NCBI GenBank assembly: GCA_022264855.1
Contig: JABYQU010000007.1
Span: forward strand, 868,001-932,000
Direction: 5' to 3'
Length of the DNA stretch: 64,000 nt
Origin: Lenzites betulinus
Taxonomy: Eukaryota; Basidiomycota; Agaricomycetes; Polyporales; Polyporaceae
Shown: positions 47,603-57,901 of the stretch, piece by piece
Layout of the letters: each line of letters opens with the position of its first letter
Position numbering within the stretch: position 1 is the first letter of the stretch
Program-made: the position numbers and the translations under genes
The notes under the pieces: model-generated
Databases searched by the model: none
What the model saw: only the letters and a program-made list of their open reading frames with translations
What the model was told of the DNA's origin: nothing

Positions 47603-49460
47603 CGTGGGTGGCGAATAGAAGGGAGCGGGGCGCTGCTGCGACGGGCGGGTTACGTTGGGGTGCGGGGAAGGATGGATGTGTCCAGGACGGCGAGGTATAT
47701 ATGCACCTGGCCGTCCTCGCCATCCAACATCCGCAGATGGGCCCTATCCCAGACCGTCCCACGAGAAGATGCTTCGCGGCAACGCACAGCACTATCCTCC
47801 TTTGCCGAGCGCATGCTGTAAGTAATATGACCGCCTGCAGCATACGCGCGCTCCCCGTCCTCCCATACATCGGCCTCGCTCCCCCCCGCTTGCCTTGTCC
47901 TCATCCCAGAGCAGCCGAGTACTCACGCTTTACCGAGGCCCCTATCAAGGCCATCAGCACGGTCCACCCGTGGTGCTGTGCTTCCCCATGCAACCGGAGA
48001 GTATGTGGGCGCAGATACTCGGGCACGTGTGCGGCCAGACCAGGTGCGACTCTGACCCCACAACGTGCCTTGGGGTAGTCCACTCGCTCCGGGGGATGGC
48101 CAACGGCGGACTCCAGGCTCAACGACACCCAACATTCAGTACTATGGCCGGACGACCTTGTTGACCGGCGCGGGCCCGGCTTGGATCACGCTGCCATCCG
48201 GCGGGATGGGGTCCTCACTGGATACAGAACGCCACGCCACGCCCCGTCGCAAAGTCATGAGGCACCAGCTGGCCTCCGATGGGATCGCCCACGCCCGCAG
48301 CTTCCGGAGCGCGAGTTGTCCCTGACGGAGAGACGTACAAGGGCCGGAACGCATTGCGCCTCCAGCCCCGCGGGCCGCCTTGTCCAAAAGGACACCCCAT
48401 AAAGCCTGCGACGCCATCACGGTCCCGCATCGTGGTGTGCCATCTAGTCCGGATGTTCATTGGGGCCCGTTCGCCTCGGAGAGCGCAGGCCATCAACGAG
48501 GACATCCCCATCCTCACATCGACGAGGCAGGAATCCGTCAGCTGGTACCTGGATTACGATTACCGGTACATCCCGCAACGCCTCGTACAAGACGCACCCA
48601 GGAACACCGTTCGATTACCTCTTCGTGTTGCCCGCAGGCCCACGACGAGTTGCCTGATCCCGTAATCTATATAGCGGGCTGTCCGCGCACGTAATGTCCT
48701 ATCGAGCGTGCACCCGCGCACTGAACTGCTCAGCTTGCCCCGTGGATGCGCGTGCTCCCTGTGTGCTGCGCTTGAGTTGGCACGCCTCCCGGTATCGGGG
48801 GGTTGCACGAAGGTCCCCTCCCTACTTCCATCATGCATACAATGGAATCGAACCGTCCTCGTGGTTGTGTATATCACGTTCCATAAACACCGGACATCCG
48901 CGTTCGCCTTCCATGTGGGTTTCACGGGCGCCGACAGCTCAGCTGCGTGTTCGATCGTTCTGTACATGTACAGGTATATCAGCGTGCTTGTGTCTACTTG
49001 TGGATGATCTGCGTGGCGCGTGTGTTGCGTTTGTTCAAGAATCTGTCTGTGATATCTGATTTTGCAGAGCAAAACATGACGGTGTCCTAGATCTACGCTT
49101 GGCACTCGGAAGCCCGCCGGCGCTGGTACAGTGGGACGCGTATTTTGCAGTTAGGAGCATTGTAATGTACAGGCAGACATTATGAACAGGATACTCGGGC
49201 AGACGCCCATGGAGAGGCCACGCACGTCCCGGAACGAATAGAGGGTACAAATGCGTCCGAACCGAGTGACGGGGCATTGTATGCTGTGAGGAGGAAATAT
49301 ATGTGTATGCGTGTGTGTTGCTGGTAGGGTGATGCAGAAAGGCAACCGGATGGCCTGGTGGTCTTACTGGAGATCACGAGGGAGCCGGGGCCTCGTGAAG
49401 ATGTCTTGAATGCGCCGCAGTCGTTCAGGATGTCATAGCGCGGCAGGAAGTGGGAAGAGC
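47603..49460. other. Gene-poor stretch with possible decayed gene
   Basis: No intact gene recognised in 1.9 kb. A broken coding-like segment on the minus strand at about 48,150-48,520 is listed separately. The rest shows only short overlapping frames, and the right end is the 3' flank of the SWIB gene. Confidence 0.4.
48150..48520 (-). pseudogene. Possible decayed protein-coding segment
   Basis: On the minus strand the frame reading DRDGVAGFMGCPFGQGGPRG, then FRPLYVSPSGTTRAPEAAGV and GDPIGGQLVPHDFATGRGVA, looks protein-like with Gly/Pro turns. It then stops, while another frame continues as SSEDPIPPDGSVIQAGPAPV before its own stop. No intron with normal borders joins the two, so a frameshift or a lost exon is possible. 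Upstream pieces also lie in different frames. I do not recognise the family, and chance open frames in GC-rich DNA remain an alternative. Confidence 0.25.
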
Positions 49461-50304
49461 TTACTGAGTGAGCTGCTTGTTCATGTCGAACATGTCCAGA
49501 CGGTCGACCTTGAAGATCCGTTTGAACAGATCGTCGCAAATGATCTCCTTCCTGTTCTCGGGGTTCTGCAAGTTGTTCGCCTTGATGTGGACCCAGAGCT
49601 GTTTCACCGTCTGCGGTCGCGACAGCTTCTCGACTTTGAGCAGAGCAGCTAGGGGTTCGCTGGAGGAGCATCCGCGAGGGCCTTTCAGTACACCGTAGCA
49701 AAAACGAGCTCGCATGCAGACGGTCGGCGCGCGCTGACCTGAGGACGTATTCCTTCTTGAAGCCTCCACCGCGCCGCTTCGGCTTGTCCTCGTCGCCGTC
49801 GCTGCCGGCCTCGCCGTCCGACGCAACCGTGGCCGAGCTCTTCGGGCCCTTCTTGGCGCGCTTCGCGCCGTTCGCCTTCGCCTTGGTCTTGCCGGACGCG
49901 GCTGCGCGCGACGTGCGTGCGCGGCCGTTGATCTCGTTCGAGAGCTGGCGCGCGAGCTCCTCGTCCGCGACCTCCTGCGGCTTCTTCTTCGTCTTCCTCG
50001 CCTTCTTCGGCGGGGCGGCAGCCTCCGCCTCGGAGGACGCGTCGTCGGTGTGCTTGCGCTTGTGGCCGTCGCTCCCGTCGTCGCCCGACGCGTCCGCCTG
50101 CTCCGCGCTCACCTCCTCGTAGACCTTCGAGATCACCTTGTCGATCTCGTCCTTCTGCGCCCGGACGAGCTCGGGCGTGAGGGACGAGTCGAGCTCGAGG
50201 AGCACCTTGCGGACGCGTTTTGCACTGATCGTGGAGAGGTCAGTGCCGGGGGCAGTGAGGATGGAGCGAATTTTGGGCTCGATGGCCTGTGCGTCGAAGG
50301 ACAT
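49461..50304 (-). CDS. DEK_C plus SWIB/MDM2-domain chromatin protein (UAF30/TRI1-like)
   Basis: Two exons, about 260 residues. Residues 8-62 form a DEK C-terminal-type helical domain (EPKIRSILTAPGTDLSTISA, KRVRKVLLELDSSLTPELVR). A long lysine-rich, acidic linker with nuclear localisation signals follows (KKARKTKKKP, AKRAKKGPKS, DEDKPKRRGGGFKKEYVLR). The last 65 residues are the SWIB domain: SEPLAALLKVEKLSRPQTVK, QLWVHIKANNLQNPENRKEI, ICDDLFKRIFKVDRLDMFDM. This order is that of yeast UAF30 and TRI1, of which UAF30 is a subunit of the RNA polymerase I upstream activating factor. The intron (GTCAGC...CTCCAG) lies exactly at the linker/SWIB border. A nuclear role in rDNA or general chromatin regulation is likely; which yeast protein is the closer relative cannot be decided. 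Confidence 0.88.
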
Positions 50305-50987
50305 TATTGCGAAGGAATGTACGGATTAAGAGGCGAGATAGAGAAAGTTGGAGGGCAGAGAGAGACCGGGAGCAGGACACCGACCAGGCTCAAGTTGCAA
50401 GCACGAAGTCCAGCCTAGTCCAGCCAACGGATTCAAGCGCCCAGACCACGTGCGCTGCTAAATGCGGCAGCGGGCGTCTACGACGCTAAGCGGGCGGGGG
50501 GAGTTGCAATCGCGGACTCCTTCTCGACTCTCATCACCTCGGCCGCTCGAGCCTTCGCCCCACCCGCGCCATACCCAACACACCACGGCTGTCGAGGGTG
50601 CGCGCACAGAGTGAGGGACAAGCCGTGGTGGCAGTGTCACCGTTGATCCAAGCGGTGCTCGCTCTCGATCAGGCAAGTCTGGAGTTCCTGGATCCTAGTG
50701 AGTTCGCACATTCTCCCGCTCCGTCTCGCCAAAAATCAGCGTCAATCCCGTCTGCTTCTACCCCATTGCCTCGCGTGTGTGAGCGCGTTTTTTTGGCCGA
50801 ATTCACGACTGTCGTGTGCCGCTATGTCGAAATAAGAGTTAGGCCAGACTTGATCGGACATGAGATAGAGAGAGGGTCCCCCCCGGCGACATCCTAGACA
50901 TGGTAGCCGCCGCGTTGGCGGCCGTAGATGACACAGTGTTGAACTGACCACTTTACAGACACATCGCCGCGCAGCATCAGGACATCA
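50305..50987. promoter_or_regulatory. Divergent promoter region, SWIB gene and F-box gene
   Basis: 683 bases between two divergent start codons. No coding exon recognised. There is no clear TATA box, as is common for nuclear housekeeping genes. Confidence 0.45.
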
Positions 50988-53168
50988 ATGGACACGCTTC
51001 CCACAGAGCTTATTCTGCGCGTCCTCTCGTTTCTACCTCTGCAGTCGTTGCGAAACGTTAGGTTGTTAGCCCGGCGATGGAACGCCTTCGTCGTCGAGAA
51101 TGAATTTACTATTTACCACCACGCCGCGCTGCTTCACAACTTCGTGGATTCAATCGACACCCTCCTTCCCGAAGCCAGGGAAGCCCGATCCCTCCAGTTC
51201 CTCCACGATGTGCCAGACTGGTACCAGTACTGTGGGGTCTTCTCTCGGTCTCGGCAGTCCCCAAATACTCAATGGGCCCCTTTCCAGGCCGCAAGTACTT
51301 CCAGCTGCAGCGCAACTGGGCTGGCCAGGGCCGCGCTACCCTCAAGACGTACAAACATCTTTACGATGCCCACCGCATCAAAGTAGACGAGAAGCTCGGG
51401 CTCGTCATCACCACCCACGAGCTCGGCGGACTGACCGTCTACGACATGGCCACGACGGAGGTGCTCTGGAGGCTCGGCTCGGTGCGCGGCCGTCTATATA
51501 TCTATAGTAGTGGCCGTCAAATATTAATGATCGTGATGATGCGCCCAGCGTTACGTCCGCCGCTACGCGCACTGCGAGTACGAGGACGGCTTCTTGATCT
51601 TCGACAGGGTGGAAACCTCGAAGGAAGTCTGGCGCCTCGAGACGGAGCACGACACGGCCGGGGAACCCTCCATTTGCCGCCCGGACGAAGCGCAGATGAG
51701 CGCGTGGCGGCAGGCCGCGTCTGACGCAGACATTCACTTCCCGCACTCTGCACCACGCGGTCGCTTTCGACCCTGGGCTCTCATCCACTCCCCGCACAGC
51801 AGCCAGGCGTTCCGCTTCGTCTACCCCGACCTCCTCGTCTGTGGCTCGCGCCAGGCCGCCGTGTGGGATGTACGCACCGGACGGCGCACGTTCGAGGTGG
51901 ACATGGTCCAGGGCGACCAGGAACAGCCTATCGGCGGCATCAACTATGTCGAGCTCAACCCCACGCACGTCTTCATCTGCTCAAACTCCGCGCTCCGCGT
52001 CTTCAGCCGCACGACGAAGCAGATGGTGCTCAGGATCCGGTCGTACCAGCTCGTGTACTCTGACGTACGGCTCGCGGTCCAGCTGGACCCTGCCCTCACG
52101 CGTGCCGGCGTGGCGAAGCCTACCGACCTGGTGAGTCTGCCCGCGGCGCCGACGCAAACCACGATACTGTACAACGCATCCTATGCGGAGTTCTCCAGCG
52201 GTACGCTGCCTTTCCCCCTCTTTTTGCGCCCTCCTGTCTAACATGCCTTTCAGTGCACGTCTCGCGAGACGGGATGGACCTCGCAGCCCAGATGAGCGAC
52301 AGTCGGCTCATCGTCATCCACGACTTCATGCGCATCGTGCGCAACGAGGTGGCGCTCGAGGCCGCCGCGCTCGAGCTGGGGAAGAACATCCCGCGCCGGA
52401 GCGGGATCGACGAGCCTTTCTCTATCTACCTCGCGCTCGACCACGGCCGGTGTTGTGCAGTTACCGTGCGTCTCCCTCTTCCCCGCCGATGACGCGATAT
52501 CGTGATAGACTCACACCGCGCAGACGTCGGGCATATATCTCGCCATCCTGGACCCGACGCGACACCGCCTCGTCGACCCGGAGCGAGCAGCGCGGGGGGT
52601 GAACCCGAACCGCATCTCGCGCGCAGCGATCGCAGCGGGGTTGTCGTTCCCCAACGTTCTCATCGGATGTTTCCCGCATTGGTCTGATCCCAACGAGCTC
52701 GCGAAGATGACGTGCATCCAGATGACGGAGACGAAGATGTTTTTCGTCTGGGACTCGATGTATGATCCCGGTCGGCCCAGGGACGCAGGGGATGCCGGGG
52801 GTCGTGGTGCCGGCGCAGGTTGGGGTGCTGTGCCTGGCCCTGGTGCCGGAGAAGACGTCCATGTGAACGCGGGAGACGAGGCGGGCGCCGTCGCAGGTAA
52901 TGCAGGCACTGCCGATCACGCTTGGGAAGCCCCCAATATTGAGGAGTTTACCATCATAGATGAACAACCAGTAGCCGGCCCATCGACGGGGACGACAGCT
53001 GTAGCAGCAACTGCACGCACCCCCTGGCATCCACAAGACTTCGAAGACGAGAACGAGTGGGAAGCGGACGCCAACGAGGACGATCAGAGCGAACAGTCTG
53101 ACGACGACGACGATGATGATGATGATGATGATGCTGAGCCTCCGGCTGCTGCGCGAGAATGTGAGTGA
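50988..53168 (+). CDS. F-box protein with beta-propeller-like middle and poly-Asp tail
   Basis: The N-terminal 45 residues are an F-box: MDTLPTELILRVLSFLPLQS, LRNVRLLARRWNAFV. F-box proteins bring substrates to SCF ubiquitin ligases through SKP1. About 640 residues follow from six exons. The middle shows repeated short strand patterns (LGLVITTHELGGLTVYDMAT, YPDLLVCGSRQAAVWDVRTG, NYVELNPTHVFICSNSALRV, DSRLIVIHDFMRIV) that look like degenerate WD/propeller blades, one with an exact VWDVRTG. A C-terminal block IGCFPHWSDPNELAKMTCIQ precedes a Gly/Ala-rich linker and an acidic end with 11-12 Asp in a row, coded by a GAY microsatellite. F-box plus propeller-like fold is a common substrate-receptor design in Agaricomycetes. 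The substrate is unknown. Confidence 0.8.
53099..53134 (+). repeat. GAC/GAT trinucleotide microsatellite in coding sequence
   Basis: About 12 GAY codons in a row (GAC then GAT), giving the poly-Asp run near the end of the F-box protein. Repeat number is likely variable between strains. Confidence 0.85.
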
Positions 53169-53590
53169 CCACCGCTTCCTCGCGCTGGATAGGATGTTGA
53201 TGCTGTCTCTCTCATATAGTGGTGCGCCGGACCAGGGGCCCTATTGTATTCTGTATCGACTTCAGCCCAAAGTAGGGCTCGGGAACAAACCTGTGCATTA
53301 ACGCACTATGTTATGCTGGGTGTTGCATGTTATCTTCTGTTCGGTTTGTACATCTCAAGTCTTTCCTCATTCCGGCTGCTTGCTGAACACCGCACAGGCA
53401 TGTGTGCTCGTCGGCGCGGACGCTGCTTCGACCGTGTTGTACCTCCTATATTTCCACTACATTCGCTATCCTCACCACACCTCGACTGTGGGTTCACTCC
53501 AGTCTACTCCGAGCACCCGCTCCCCCTCTATCCGAGGCACATTGTGATTGAGCGCGTCGAGGCTGGCATGTCCACCCCGCGGGCTCAATC
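53169..53590. other. 3' region between convergent genes
   Basis: 422 bases between the F-box gene and dehydrogenase copy 2, which converge. No coding signal. Confidence 0.5.
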
Positions 53591-55049
53591 TCACTGCCTG
53601 TACTCCGGCACCAAATCCCTGCCCATGCCCGTCGTGAAGAAGTCACGGATATTCGTCAGCGCGCGCACCTCCATGATCCTCTGGGTGTCCGACGTCGCCG
53701 CACCCACGTGCGGAAGCAGCGTCGCGTTCGGAAACTCGAGCAAGCGCGGGTTCACCTCCGGCTCGTCCGGAAACACGTCCAGCCCAACCGCACCCACCTG
53801 CACATTCAACAACAGCGCGTCAGCGCCAGGACTCAGTCGGGCTTGCACGGGTGGCACGCAAAGCAAAAACGTACGTGTCCGTCCTCGAGCGCACGTATCA
53901 GGGCAGCCTCGTCGATGACCTTCCCGCGCGCCGTGTTCACGACGACCGCGCCGCGCTTCAGCGCCCGGAGCATCGTCTCCCCCACCAGCCCCTCCGTCTC
54001 CGCATTCAGCGGCACGTGCACACTCAGCACATCCGTCTGCGCGAGCATCTCGTCCAGGCGCTCCGCCGGGAAGTACTCGCACCACGCAGGCGCGTTCGCC
54101 GCCGGGCGCCGGTTGTGGTACACGACGCGCATGGGGAATGCGTGTGCGAGCGAGGCGAGGCGCAGGCCGATGCCGCCAAGCCCGAGGATGGCGAGGGTGC
54201 GGCCGGTGAGGTCGTGCGCGGCCCCGGCGCGGTGCGAGGCCTTCCACTTGCCGGCGCGGAGGTCCTGCTCGGCGTGTGCGAAAAGGCGGAGGGACGAGAT
54301 GACGAGGTAGAGAGCGGCGGTGGCGGTCGCGTCGTCCACCGCCCCGGGGGTGTTCGACACGAATATCCCTAACGCGAGCGGTGCGAGATGAGATGAGATG
54401 AGTGACCACGTCGCGTGGGAAGCATGCACGGGTGCTCACCTCGCTCCTTGCACGCGGCGACGTCGATTTTGTCGTACCCCGCGCCCTTGTGCGCGATCCA
54501 CTTCACGGAGCGCGGGAGGCCTTGCACGAGTGCGCGGTCGAAGGGCCCGAGGCGCGCCACGGAGACGTTGGTGTGGAATATGCCGACGACGTCTGCGTAC
54601 TTTCCGCCCGGCTCCGCGCAGTGCGTGAGGAAGTCCGCGCGGGCGGACGAGTCTAGGGGCTGTTTGCGGCAATTAATGCGGTGAGTGCCTTAGATTGTAA
54701 AAAATTGGACCATGGACAAGTGACGCACGATTACATCTGCGAGGCCTTTCAGCAGGTCCTCGCACTCCTGTTTGGCCCAGACGATGTCACCTGTAAGTGC
54801 AGGAAGCGTTGTCAGCGGGAGACTTGGAAGTTTGAGGGTGCATCTTGAATGATGACCGGCTCCCGAGTCTTATATGGACGGTTATGCGTTCACTGATATC
54901 GATAGCCCATTAATGGGCTTGGCCCTGGGACACTGTGCCCGGTCAGATTCAGAGTAAACCATGAGAAGCCCGGTCCGCATAGGCTTTTCCTGCAAGGTTT
55001 GGGCAGCATAAACTGCGCAGAACGTACCGCATACTAGGACGTGGACCAT
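53591..55049 (-). CDS. D-2-hydroxyacid dehydrogenase, copy 2 (glyoxylate reductase-like)
   Basis: Same family and exon plan as copy 1. Exon 1 is ATG at 55,049 giving MVHVLVCG, then DIVWAKQECEDLLKGLADVI, SVKWIAHKGAGYDKIDVAAC and GIFVSNTPGAVDDATATAAL. The Rossmann motif is TLAILGLGGIGLRLASLAHA. Catalytic Arg (VVNTARGKVIDEA), Glu (DVFPDEP) and His (TLLPHVG) are kept, so the enzyme should be active. By eye the first 100 residues are about 60% identical to copy 1, the middle exon about 95%, and the last 68 about 74%. Intron 1 is 237 nt against 74 nt in copy 1 and contains a 16-bp palindrome at 54,904-54,919. Exon 1 is placed by homology with copy 1. Confidence 0.87.
54904..54919. repeat. 16-bp perfect palindrome in intron 1 of dehydrogenase copy 2
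   Basis: AGCCCATTAATGGGCT is its own reverse complement. It lies in the sequence that makes this intron about 160 nt longer than in copy 1. It could be a dimeric transcription-factor site or the trace of an insertion. Confidence 0.6.
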
Positions 55050-55811
55050 GCTGAATCCTCGAAAAAGCTTGAGAGTAAGTGCCCAAGGTATGTCTGCCAC
55101 CATTTGCCAGACTCAGAGTCACAAATTATAATCCATCCTTCTTATCTTCGCTCTATCGAGCACGCAATCTAACCGCCGCTCGGCCCGTTCCGGGTGAATT
55201 TAATTGACCTACGTAAGTACGCCAAGTGAGAATGTCGGTTGCATAGTTTAGCCTGAGGAATTTGCTGCCGACGCAATTGTGTTATTCTGAGCAGTGAGAT
55301 GCCTTCGTGGTTGATTGGAAGATGGCAAGGCGAACGCTGCGGAGGCGAGGAGCACCTGGCAGAAGAGAGCCGCAGAGAACCATAGCGGTCTAACAGCGAG
55401 CAGAGGCAGATTGAATTCAAGCGACTCCACCTTTAAACTACTCGGACGCTTAGGGACTTGGAGGCAGTCTTCTTGGTGACCCAAATACTCCTCCGGACGG
55501 GCATGTGCCTTGTATCGCCATAGCTAGGAGCAGGGCTGATAGACTGGGTTCCACATTGAAAACTTATGCGTGCAGTACTTTCTCTCAGCACTGCCCATCA
55601 AGGGTACTGGATTGATGTGGCTGGCCACTTGCTGGCGCGTATAAGCTATAGTATAGGGTCAAAGCTGTCGATTCCCGCCGCTCTTCAGCCATGTTCCATG
55701 GCAGGACAGCTTCAAATGCTCGATAGACTGAAACAAGCAGTTCTTGGTGCGGTAAGTGCTCCCAGAATCGAGTACCCTTCTCGAGGCAGCCGTCGGAATG
55801 GGCCAGGAGTA
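55050..55811. other. Intergenic upstream of dehydrogenase copy 2
   Basis: Promoter side of copy 2. A minus-strand frame at 55,248-55,430 reads like a signal peptide but lacks an ATG; see the findings. No other coding signal up to the MITE. Confidence 0.4.
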
Positions 55812-56096
55812 CTGTAGCTGCCAGACCAATCCGGCGGGGGGTTTGGGGTGTGACCGGCCGGACACGAAGCGGTCCCGCCGAAAAAGCGGCGCGAACAGCA
55901 GGCGCCTGTGACCGCCCGGTACACAAAGCGGTGCGGTGCCCCGCAGGGCCGCCAAAAATGCCACTTTGGGGTGTGACCCGCGACAGGCCGCCGGCGGAGG
56001 CGGCGGGAACGGTTGTGACGCGGGACATACACCAAAAAGCGGCGCGGCGCGGGCCCGTGTGACCTGTGACCCGCCGGATTGGTCTGGCAGCTACAG
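55812..56096. mobile_element. Miniature inverted-repeat transposable element (285 bp, TA target)
   Basis: Bases 55,812-55,838 (starting CTGTAGCTGCCAGACC and ending CCGGCGGG) and 56,070-56,096 are perfect inverted repeats of 27 bp. Both ends are flanked by TA (55,810-55,811 and 56,097-56,098), the target duplication of Tc1/mariner/pogo-type transposases. The GC-rich interior has no long open frame and contains repeats of its own: TTTGGGGTGTGACC twice (55,841 and 55,962), and several copies of AAAGCGG on either strand. With no transposase gene it must be moved in trans. Perfect terminal repeats suggest a recent insertion. I saw no second copy in this window. Confidence 0.88.
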
Positions 56097-57810
56097 TATA
56101 TCTCCAATCGCTCCGAACGAGTAATGTGCATGATTCTACACTTCGCGGATTTCATGATGAGAGCGTTGTAGCGAACATCAAAGGAGGGATGAGAGAGCGT
56201 TACCTATACATCAAATCAGGCTTGCGGTACTGTTCAACGCGAAGGGTCAGATAAAACACTGGCAACTGCTAATTTTATTACGGCCGAAGCCGCAACAACG
56301 AAGCACTGGCGGTGTGCCAGTAACCTGGATTCAGGATGCGTAAAACGTACGATATGCATGCAAGACAGCATCAACGAGCAGTGCCAGTAGGCGGTAGTGG
56401 ACAACCCTGGAGCCAAGACAATGTTTGAGCGCGCTTCTCGGGAAGTGCCGGTGCCGGTGAACACGGGAGTATTTTACTTCTTCCTACTTACAACTTACCG
56501 CCATAATGCATCTTTCTTTCCTTCGTCTTGTGAGACATCTACGAACGATTTTAGAATATGGGGGACTACAAAACGCCCTGAGCAATAATTTCTCTCGCGC
56601 TAGTGAGTTCAACAACCGGGATTTATATATCTTATTCCAATCCCACACAACATACATATAGACAATTCGTGCTTATAGAGTTCGTCTACCAAACGCGGTG
56701 GAAATGGTGCCACGCTATGGAGAGGCACCGTAGCTATGGTAGCCATCGTGCGGCATGCCGGATATGATGACACATGCAAAACATGTCGGCGTGCAGCCGG
56801 AGTAGCTAGTCTGCAGGACTCAAAACTGCTTTACGTCGTAACTCGTAAGTGGGCCCAATATGTGCCCGATGTCACCGGGTATTGTACATGATTTAACAAA
56901 GCAGCATAATTACTAAAACGTACCCACTAGAACTTCCATTGGCCTTGATAATAGCCACTGGCCAGACCTACGGCAAAGCACTATTTCCAGCGGTACCGTG
57001 TCCTAGAGCGGGGCGCCATCTCTGCATCACGCTCTTGAAGTTGTAACCGTGGCTCGCCATTTCACACCTGGTCCTCCATTCGAAACGCGCTGATCTCCGG
57101 ATGATGATCCTCACAAGCCCGTTCACCCCGGCATCGTCAACTACGCACAGCCCACCATGTTGCTGGGAACGACGCGTTAACAACCGCACTCTTCAAGAAA
57201 AAGGCGAACAGGACCTTTCGTTAGATCTGCGGCCGCCAGGCTCTAGGCATTGCCCACAGAATGCGCATGCACGGCCATGACTCGCGGTCTCTCGCGGTGA
57301 CGCAGCATGGGCTTGGAGGCAGGCTGGGACCCGCCGGCCTCGGCACACGTACCCTCGGCCGCCAGCAGGTCCGCTTTACTGGCACCAGCATCATACTTTG
57401 CACCCTTCTTCTGACCAGACTCTCCGCCGCAGCACCTGAATTTGCTAATATTTCTACAACATCACAGATGTGAATATTTGAATGTTCCGCGTGAAGGCGT
57501 GAAGGCGTTAAGCAAAGTGAACTCGCCAACGCTCAGTGCATAACAAGCCGGCCATCTACTTGTTGCATACTGTGTAGGTCCAGCACCATGTCGCTCGCTC
57601 TCCGAGAATAGCTCGATAAGAGGGGGACGCGTGGGCCGGTTCCTTATGACCCTGCAAGCTTCATCATCGCGTCTGGAGATATGACGCCGAGGCCACATGG
57701 TCCGCCTCGGCGCAGCGTCCCAGCTAGCGCCGTTCTTCGCAGACTCATCGCATTCCTCCATCTGTCTTGCTCGGAAGCCAGATGGGCAACCGAGCGGATG
57801 TCCAGGTGCG
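56097..57810. other. Gene-free stretch between the MITE and the S10 gene
   Basis: About 1.7 kb with no recognised exon. It is AT-richer than its neighbours between 56,600 and 57,000, and ends in the S10 promoter. Confidence 0.5.
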
Positions 57811-57818
57811 TATATAAG
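57811..57818 (+). promoter_or_regulatory. TATA box of serine carboxypeptidase gene
   Basis: TATATAAG, 91 bases upstream of the ATG at 57,902. Confidence 0.65.
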
Positions 57819-57901
57819 TCCTGCGATGACAGCGAGAGGCCCCAACCGGACGTCGTCCTAGGTTTCCCTCCCCCCACGCCCTCTCCAGCCGGCGCCGAGG
57901 A

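Noticed and set aside
46676..47821. 381-codon open frame on the plus strand
   Set aside because: It runs antisense over the YjlB-like cupin, and its Arg/His/Pro-rich product is typical of a shadow frame.
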